Source: UBA8437 sp003445035 (GTDB lineage Bacteria; Planctomycetota; Planctomycetia; Planctomycetales; Planctomycetaceae). Taken from it: a stretch of DNA of 20,638 nucleotides. Each line of letters opens with the position of its first letter. Within the stretch, counting starts at the first letter, position 1. The notes under the pieces are model-generated. The model saw only the letters and a program-made list of their open reading frames with translations. It made no database searches and had not been told where the DNA came from. This document shows positions 16,601 to 20,638 of this stretch, in pieces. A program made the position numbers and the translations under genes. The DNA lies in NCBI GenBank assembly GCA_937901285.1, contig CALCHI010000120.1, positions 1 to 20,638 of the forward strand, in the 5' to 3' direction.

Positions 16601-17809
16601 CCCTGCGGCCACGCCGCGAACATCCCTGAGAAAGATCGGCGGCTTGCTGGTGGTAACGAGCCGGGGCTGCTGCCACTGGACCAGGTCGCCGTCGGCTCCG
16701 TCCCCGGCGGTTCCGGCCGCCAACGAGACCACGATCTTTCCGTCCTTGTTGGTGTCGACCAGTTTCAGCCGCAACGCCTGGTGCTCGACGTGCGACGGCT
16801 TGCGACTCTGCCACGGCTTGAAGTGGCCGACCGTCCCGAACACCCACAGTTGGGACTCCCATCGCTTGATCGCCGCGGCCAAACGCTTCCCGTCGCCGGG
16901 CTTTGCCTCCCGCCACTCGGCCGACAGCCCCTGCAGCATCGGCGAATCCCCCGGGGCGATCATTGCCTTCCAGATCTTCTCCAGGTACGGACCGCTCAGT
17001 TTCTCCGCCGCGGCCATCTCGTGGACAGCCTTCGGGTCGGCCGTGAACACCTTGCGGTGTGTCAGCGTCGCCTCGAAGTACCGCGCCACGTCGACCCGTC
17101 CATCCGGCCCGACGTGACGGGCGTAACGGGCCTTGATCCGGGCCATCAGCGAATCACTCCAGTCACGACGAGTGGTGCCGCGGTCGAACCGAAATCCATC
17201 CGAGAGCAACACGGCGTGAGCAGCGATGTCCTTGGCGGCGTCAAGATACTTGTTCAACAACGCCGGTGACATCACCAGGGACTCACCCGTGTTGGTGAAA
17301 CCCTCGCCGGCTGCGCCGTCGACCGGAAATTCTCGAGCCGGGTCGAGCGTGGGCAGCCCGGTCAGTTCTCTCACGGTCCGCGTGTACTCGACGTTGCTCA
17401 GCCGCCGCAGCACCACCCGCCCCGGATCACCGGCACGGGCCAACGCCTCGGCGTCGAGGTAACGTCGTGCCCAGCCCCGCAACAACTTCCTCTCGACCTT
17501 CGTCAACTGCGGCGCATCCTTGGGAGGCATCTCGCCGTTGTCGAGCTGTTCGATCACCTTGATCCAGACCTTCGGGTCTCGGCGGACCGACGCCAGCGAG
17601 TCGAACCGTTGCAGGTCGAGCTCGCCCTTCTTGTCCTTGGTCGAATGACACGTCACACACCGCCCGCGAACCAGCTTCAACACCGACGCGGAATACTCAC
17701 GCCTCAGGGTATTGAAATCCGGCGGTGCCGCCGCAACGGAACCGGTCGCCGACCAGGCCAGCACCACCAGGACTGTGGTCACTCGGGTCGAGATCTTCAT
17801 TTCCAGCAT
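13685..17809 (-). CDS. DUF1587/DUF1595/DUF1592/DUF1588/DUF1585 haem protein (planctomycete PSD type)
   Basis: A 1374-aa exported protein, first gene of the operon. Signal peptide at 1-28 (hydrophobic TTVLVVLAWSATGSVAAA). Then a cytochrome-like domain with CVTCH (51-55) and Met94 in GEMPP as possible ligand; DUF1587 (RRLSNVEYTRTVRELTGL, from 135); a long central region with a DTNKDGKI loop (352-359) and a beta-rich insert (about 503-655); DUF1595 (about 953-1015, TAWRRPLVAAERDALRTL); DUF1592 (about 1022-1150, DWELASRLSFFLWSSLPDD); DUF1588 with a second motif CAVCH (1246-1250); and DUF1585 to the end (QFCRKLLGFSLGR and TSRQFRYHRG). It is probably a periplasmic c-type haem protein acting with the DUF1552 protein; the substrate is unknown. 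Start ATG 17809 has GAGG about 10 nt upstream; ATG 17800 is an alternative. It is unusually long because of the central insertions. Confidence 0.94.
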   Translation of the reverse strand: MLEMKISTRVTTVLVVLAWSATGSVAAAPPDFNTLRREYSASVLKLVRGRCVTCHSTKDKKGELDLQRFDSLASVRRDPKVWIKVIEQLDNGEMPPKDAPQLTKVERKLLRGWARRYLDAEALARAGDPGRVVLRRLSNVEYTRTVRELTGLPTLDPAREFPVDGAAGEGFTNTGESLVMSPALLNKYLDAAKDIAAHAVLLSDGFRFDRGTTRRDWSDSLMARIKARYARHVGPDGRVDVARYFEATLTHRKVFTADPKAVHEMAAAEKLSGPYLEKIWKAMIAPGDSPMLQGLSAEWREAKPGDGKRLAAAIKRWESQLWVFGTVGHFKPWQSRKPSHVEHQALRLKLVDTNKDGKIVVSLAAGTAGDGADGDLVQWQQPRLVTTSKPPIFLRDVRGVAAGLDRLHRRELPAAGRYLAAVDEVERAKAEVDIKAVAARHKLDRHLLSAWLQLVGVGDGQRVQIAKYLPGGFVNRQGYDFIDGYGVAATPSLLTNSSDQQVNVPGTMAPHSVAMHPSPTLFVAAGWRSPVTGPVRIEGFVQDVHANCGNGVSWRLDLARGRSNRVLRSGAVDRAGRQTIPVLESSLVRAGDLLSLKVGPKGRDHTCDLTRFNLVITELTGKKRSWNIEKDIADTINEGNPHADQHGNADTWHFYQEPVTGPSKSGLVPEGSLLAKWLEVTKPSDRRGLAARIAELVAGPRPKQKDAPDTRLFDALTRTDGALLGLVDPLAMGREAAGRNPSNGVGPDPKMFGRSPAGVEIGPADLVVTAPSVLTLTLPASVAAGRELIVTGRLHKAAKGRGSVQLSLGSTPPAVDRVVVGPPIVVGADSPGARRVARSISEFQDLFPAAMCYYRLVPIDEVITLVLFHREDEPLMRLMMTKAERQGLEQDWKQLRFVSQDARKIHSTFDLFQGFASQVGKVKQFEPLREPIRKRAAEFEKHLKATEPVQVEKLLDFAGTAWRRPLVAAERDALRTLYGQLRKQGLSHDAAWRLLLVRVLVSANFLYRVEKPGEGQADQPVNDWELASRLSFFLWSSLPDDALRQAARSGQLQDPKVVAAQAVRMLDDRRIRGLATEFAAQWVGIRGFDSHDEKNEKLYPEFARLRGPMYEESIRFFEHVFRSDGRVLDLVDADYTFVNAELAKFYGLAGRGEPADSQKPGTWWRVDGLKAKGRGGILGMASLLSKQSGASRTSPVLRGNWVVETMLGEKLPKPPAKVPDLPDSETDTNGLTVRQLVEKHRQVASCAVCHDRIDPFGFALESFDAIGRFRQKDLAGRPVDTRVVLKDGTRFNGIGGLRNYLLTKRRDQFVKQFCRKLLGFSLGRSVELSDEPLLEQIQKDLEANDHRLSVVVKAIVTSRQFRYHRGLLATKSDD

Positions 17810-17840
17810 TTCGAGAGGGCCTCGGGTTCAGGAACGTCCC

Positions 17841-17868
17841 GGCCGCTTGTGGCGGCCCACGAGGTGGG
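17841..17868 (-). promoter_or_regulatory. Two overlapping short hairpins in the leader of the haem-protein operon
   Basis: GGCCGC (17841-17846) pairs with GCGGCC (17852-17857) across 5 nt, and CCCAC (17856-17860) pairs with GTGGG (17864-17868) across 3 nt. The two stems share bases 17856-17857, so they cannot fully form together. They would lie in the 5' untranslated part of the operon transcript, 32-59 nt before the start codon. The stems are short, so a regulatory role is only a possibility. Confidence 0.25.
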
Positions 17869-17881
17869 CTAGCCTCAGTCC

Positions 17882-17911
17882 ATCATAGTCGCCCGGCACC
17901 GCTCGCGTCAT
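17882..17911 (-). promoter_or_regulatory. Candidate promoter of the four-gene haem/DUF operon
   Basis: On the minus strand, TATGAT (17887-17882, 5/6 to TATAAT) is preceded 18 nt upstream by ATGACG (17911-17906, 4/6 to TTGACA). Transcription would begin near 17875 and give a leader of roughly 65 nt before ATG 17809. It lies in the 148-nt divergent spacer shared with the transporter gene. I found no comparably good plus-strand promoter there. Confidence 0.35.
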
Positions 17912-17957
17912 TCCGATGCGTTGGCCGTTCCGGCGACCTGTCGAAGGCGGGCAGCCG

Positions 17958-19772
17958 ATGAGTGACAACAAGCCGGCCGACCCGGACGGGAGTGCGACCA
18001 CGCCAGATCCTTCGGACGGCCCCGCAGGCGACGAGCGATTCCGCCCGGCGACCTGCCTGCCGGACTGGGGGGACGCCGAGTTGCCCGAGCCAAAACGGCT
18101 GGGGCTCAAGAACCTGGCCGGATTCATCGGACCCGGCATCGTGATGTGCGGCGTGCAGTTGGCCGGGGGCGAGTGGCTGCTGGGAGCCGAGATCACGGCC
18201 AAGTACGGCGGCGGGCTGATGTGGATCGCCGGCGTCGCGATCATCGGACAGGTGTTCTACAACATCGAGTGTGGCCGCTACGCGATGTACTGCGGGGAAC
18301 CGGTGTTCACCGGGTTCATGAGAGCCCGGCCCGGCCCGACCTTCTGGATCAGTGTGCTGATCCTGCTCAGCGTCGGCGCCTTCATCCCCGCACTCTCGAC
18401 CACCGCCGCCACCATCATCGCCGCGCTGTATCTCGACCGACCACCGGGCCCGGAGGACCGGGCACTGGTCAACACTCTCGGGTACCTGCTTCTGGGCGGA
18501 GTCACCCTGCCGATCCTCGTCGGCGGCAAGATCTACAACACGATGCAGTGGGTGATGACGACCAAGATCGTCGTCGTGCTGGGCTTCTGTGTCGTGATCG
18601 GCGTGACGATGGTCAGTGCCGACAAGTGGGGCGACGTCTTTGGCGGGTTCTTCAAGATCGGCAACGTGCCGATCGTCGCCGCCGAGGACACCAACGGCAA
18701 CGGGAAGCTCGACCCCGGTGAAACGGACTTCGACAAGGACGGCCACGCCGACGTCGTCGAACCCTACACGCTCGGTATCGATGGCAACATCGAGAGTTTC
18801 GACGATTTCGACAAGGACGGCCACTGGGACGGTGAGTCCATCGGAAACGTGTTCTTCGACGACGACGGCCACGGAGGCTGGCCGTTGATCTTTCTCGGCC
18901 AGATCGCACTCCTGGGCGCGTTCGCCGGATACGCCGGTGGTGGCGGCCTGGGCAACTCCACCTATTCGAACTACGTCCGGGACAAGGGCTGGGGAGTGGG
19001 CAGCCAGGTCGGCGCCATCCCCAGCGCGATCGGCGGACGCGACATCACGCTCTCGCACGTCGGAAAGGTCTTCGCACTGACTCCAGAGAACATGCGGCGA
19101 TGGAAGGGATGGTGGAAGTACATCATCACCGACCAGGTCCTGATCTGGGGCCCCGGCTGCGTGATGGGCATGGCCCTGCCCGCCCTGCTCTCGATCCAGT
19201 TCGCAGAATTCTCCCCGATGTTCGGCGACCCCGATCGCCCGGACTACGGCCAGGCGATCATCACCGCCGACGGCATGCGACACGCCCCCGGGCTCTCGGC
19301 CGGCACCCAGAAACTGCTGTGGGTCGGCACGCTGATCATCGGATTGCTGGTGCTGCTGCCAAGCCAGATGTCGATCGTCGAGCATTTCAGCCGGCGGTGG
19401 ACCGATGTCATCTGGTCGGGGGTCCGCCGGGTCCGCGAGCAAATGCAACCCAACGAAGTCCGCAAGATCTACTACTCGATCCTGGTGCTCTACGTCGCCT
19501 GGACCTTCTTTGGGGCCTTCCTGTTCCAGACCTACGGCCAGCCGAAGATGATGGTGCTGGTCGTGGCCAACTTCAACAACCTCGGACTGGGTTTCACCGC
19601 CTTCTTCGTGCTCCGCAACAACCTCGTTTACCTGCCCCCGGCACTGCGGCCCGGATGGGTGGCCCGGATCGGCATCGGCTTCTGCGGGGTCTTCTACCTG
19701 GGCTTCGCCGGCCTGGTCTTCTACCAGAAGCAGTTGCCATTGCTGCTGAGACTGCTGAACGGTGAGGGATAA
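17958..19772 (+). CDS. NRAMP-like multi-pass transporter with EF-hand-type insertion
   Basis: A 604-aa integral membrane protein read from ATG 17958 (MSDNKPADPD). An in-frame ATG at 17916 lacks a ribosome binding site and adds an unlike N-terminus. A 50-residue hydrophilic N-tail precedes about 11 hydrophobic segments, starting with FIGPGIVMCGVQLAGGEWLL (56-75) and followed by GQVFYNIECGRYAM (97-110). This pattern matches the NRAMP-like (SLC11-related, LeuT-fold) carriers common in Planctomycetota. The classical metal motifs DPGN (TM1) and MPH (TM6) are absent, so Mn/Fe transport should not be assumed. Between TM5 (about 202-222) and TM6 (about 308-330) lies an acidic insertion with calcium-loop motifs: DTNGNGKLDPGE (244-255), DFDKDGHADVVE (257-268), DFDKDGHWDGES (283-294) and a partial DDDGHGG (301-307). 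With the N-terminus inside, this loop would be extracytoplasmic. It is divergent from the haem operon and 49 nt ahead of the E1-alpha gene. Confidence 0.85.
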   Translation: MSDNKPADPDGSATTPDPSDGPAGDERFRPATCLPDWGDAELPEPKRLGLKNLAGFIGPGIVMCGVQLAGGEWLLGAEITAKYGGGLMWIAGVAIIGQVFYNIECGRYAMYCGEPVFTGFMRARPGPTFWISVLILLSVGAFIPALSTTAATIIAALYLDRPPGPEDRALVNTLGYLLLGGVTLPILVGGKIYNTMQWVMTTKIVVVLGFCVVIGVTMVSADKWGDVFGGFFKIGNVPIVAAEDTNGNGKLDPGETDFDKDGHADVVEPYTLGIDGNIESFDDFDKDGHWDGESIGNVFFDDDGHGGWPLIFLGQIALLGAFAGYAGGGGLGNSTYSNYVRDKGWGVGSQVGAIPSAIGGRDITLSHVGKVFALTPENMRRWKGWWKYIITDQVLIWGPGCVMGMALPALLSIQFAEFSPMFGDPDRPDYGQAIITADGMRHAPGLSAGTQKLLWVGTLIIGLLVLLPSQMSIVEHFSRRWTDVIWSGVRRVREQMQPNEVRKIYYSILVLYVAWTFFGAFLFQTYGQPKMMVLVVANFNNLGLGFTAFFVLRNNLVYLPPALRPGWVARIGIGFCGVFYLGFAGLVFYQKQLPLLLRLLNGEG

Positions 19773-19821
19773 CCCCCTACACTCGAGACAACCTGCCTGA
19801 CGATTTTCATGGACACGACCG

Positions 19822-20638
19822 ATGACCAGCGAAGTCACCACGCTGCCCGAGAAGGACACCCTGCTGGACCTGTATCGCACGATGCAGACCATCCGGCAGT
19901 GCGAGGAGGAACTGGCCCGCTGCCACCAGAGAGGGCTGGTCCACGGTGCCTGCCACACCTACGTCGGTGAAGAGGCCATCGCCAGCGGAATCTGTGCACA
20001 CCTGGACCGGGACGATGTCATCTTCAGCACCCACCGTGGTCACGGCCACGCATTGGCCAAGGGACTCGAGCCAAAACAGCTGATCGCCGAGCTCTTCGGC
20101 CGCGACACCGGCTGCTCGGGCGGCCGCGGCGGCAGCATGCACCTGTTCAGCCCGGAAATCGGGTTGATGGGCACCAGCGGCATCGTCGCCAGTTGCATCC
20201 TGCAGTCCACCGGCGGGGGTTATACGTCCAAGCTCTTCGGACGGGACCGCGTCTCGGTCTGCTTCTTCGGCGACGGAGCTGTCAACAACGGTGCGTTCCA
20301 CGAGGGCCTGAACATGGCCAAGATCTGGAACCTGCCGGTGATTTTCGTCTGCGAGAACAACCAGTTCGCCACCGAGGTGCCCTTCAACGAGTCGAGTGCC
20401 ATTCCCGACGTCGGGCGGCGGGCCGAGAATTACGGCATGCCGGGCCTGGAACTCGATGGAAACGACGTGATCGCGATCCACAAAGAGGCCGGAGAAGCGA
20501 TCGCCCGAGCACGCTCCGGTGGTGGCCCCACGCTGATCGAGTGCAAAACCTACCGCACCAGGGCCCACGCCGAGGGCATGGGAGACTTCACCTACCGCAC
20601 CAAGGAAGACGTCGAGGAGTGGAAACAGCGGTGCCCGA
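19822..20638 (+). CDS. Thiamine-diphosphate 2-oxoacid (pyruvate/acetoin) dehydrogenase E1 alpha subunit, 5' part
   Basis: The first 272 codons of an E1-alpha subunit; the frame is open at the right edge, so the gene is cut by the window. Evidence: the STHRGHGHALAKG block (69-81), CSGGRGGSMHLFSPEIG (98-114), and the thiamine-diphosphate motif beginning GDGAVNNGAFHEGLN (150-164) and ending VCENN (176-180). YRTRAHAEGMGDF is in the usual place of the regulatory loop. The enzyme oxidatively decarboxylates pyruvate or a related 2-oxo acid, or cleaves acetoin, in the cytoplasm as part of a dehydrogenase complex; the choice needs the rest of the operon. A beta subunit gene, or a fused beta half, is expected to the right. 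ATG 19822 follows a weak GGA at about 8 nt; an ATG at 19809 is in a different frame. It may be co-transcribed with the transporter gene. Confidence 0.93.
   Translation, partial: MTSEVTTLPEKDTLLDLYRTMQTIRQCEEELARCHQRGLVHGACHTYVGEEAIASGICAHLDRDDVIFSTHRGHGHALAKGLEPKQLIAELFGRDTGCSGGRGGSMHLFSPEIGLMGTSGIVASCILQSTGGGYTSKLFGRDRVSVCFFGDGAVNNGAFHEGLNMAKIWNLPVIFVCENNQFATEVPFNESSAIPDVGRRAENYGMPGLELDGNDVIAIHKEAGEAIARARSGGGPTLIECKTYRTRAHAEGMGDFTYRTKEDVEEWKQRCP

Noticed and set aside
17883..19958. 691-aa open frame on the minus strand opposite the transporter
   Set aside because: Low-complexity Asp/His/Glu-rich translation typical of an antisense frame; the plus strand shows clear membrane segments and EF-hand loops.
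19807..20568. 253-aa open frame on the minus strand at the right end
   Set aside because: It is antisense to the E1-alpha gene, whose thiamine-diphosphate motif is unmistakable.

Overview
The window is GC-rich and looks like a chromosomal segment from a Planctomycetota bacterium. That call rests on its gene families: three DUF1501 proteins, one DUF1552 protein, a PSCyt1/PSCyt2/PSD1 (DUF1549/DUF1553) protein and a DUF1587/1592/1588/1585 protein. These families are expanded in Planctomycetota and also occur in some Verrucomicrobiota. Twin-arginine signals and CxxCH haem motifs fit an exported redox system. I see no rRNA, tRNA, CRISPR, insertion sequence or phage gene.

Left part (1-5100). A DUF1501 gene enters from the left edge (+ strand). 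It converges on a minus-strand operon read from about 5082 down to 1150: a VOC (glyoxalase-fold) protein, an SDR oxidoreductase, an SMP-30/gluconolactonase-like protein, an amidase-signature hydrolase, and a broken sialidase. The sialidase keeps its ribosome binding site, signal peptide and last ~65 codons but has lost its middle and is frameshifted.

Middle (5083-5741). This ~660-nt stretch has no convincing protein gene. It holds a very strong minus-strand intrinsic terminator (15-bp perfect stem plus T-run), a run of nested inverted repeats that may be a structured RNA or leader, and a sigma70-like promoter for the next gene.

Right part (5742-17809). A stand-alone DUF1501 gene (+) converges on a tightly packed four-gene minus-strand operon: DUF1592-type haem protein (1374 aa), DUF1552, pentapeptide-repeat/PSCyt1/PSCyt2/PSD1 protein (about 1269 aa) and DUF1501. 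It joins the two usual planctomycete pairs (DUF1592-type with DUF1552, PSD1 with DUF1501) in one transcription unit. The two large proteins belong to different families yet carry the same internal beta-rich module. I infer an exported multi-subunit haem/hydrolase system; its substrate is unknown.

Right end (17958-20638). Divergent from that operon are an NRAMP-like multi-pass transporter with an EF-hand-type calcium-binding insertion in a predicted extracytoplasmic loop, and the start of a thiamine-diphosphate E1-alpha subunit (pyruvate/acetoin dehydrogenase type) that runs off the window.

The most unusual items are the module shared by the two PSD scaffolds, the pentapeptide-repeat fusion, the EF-hand insertion in the transporter, and the structured, terminator-bearing intergenic region.
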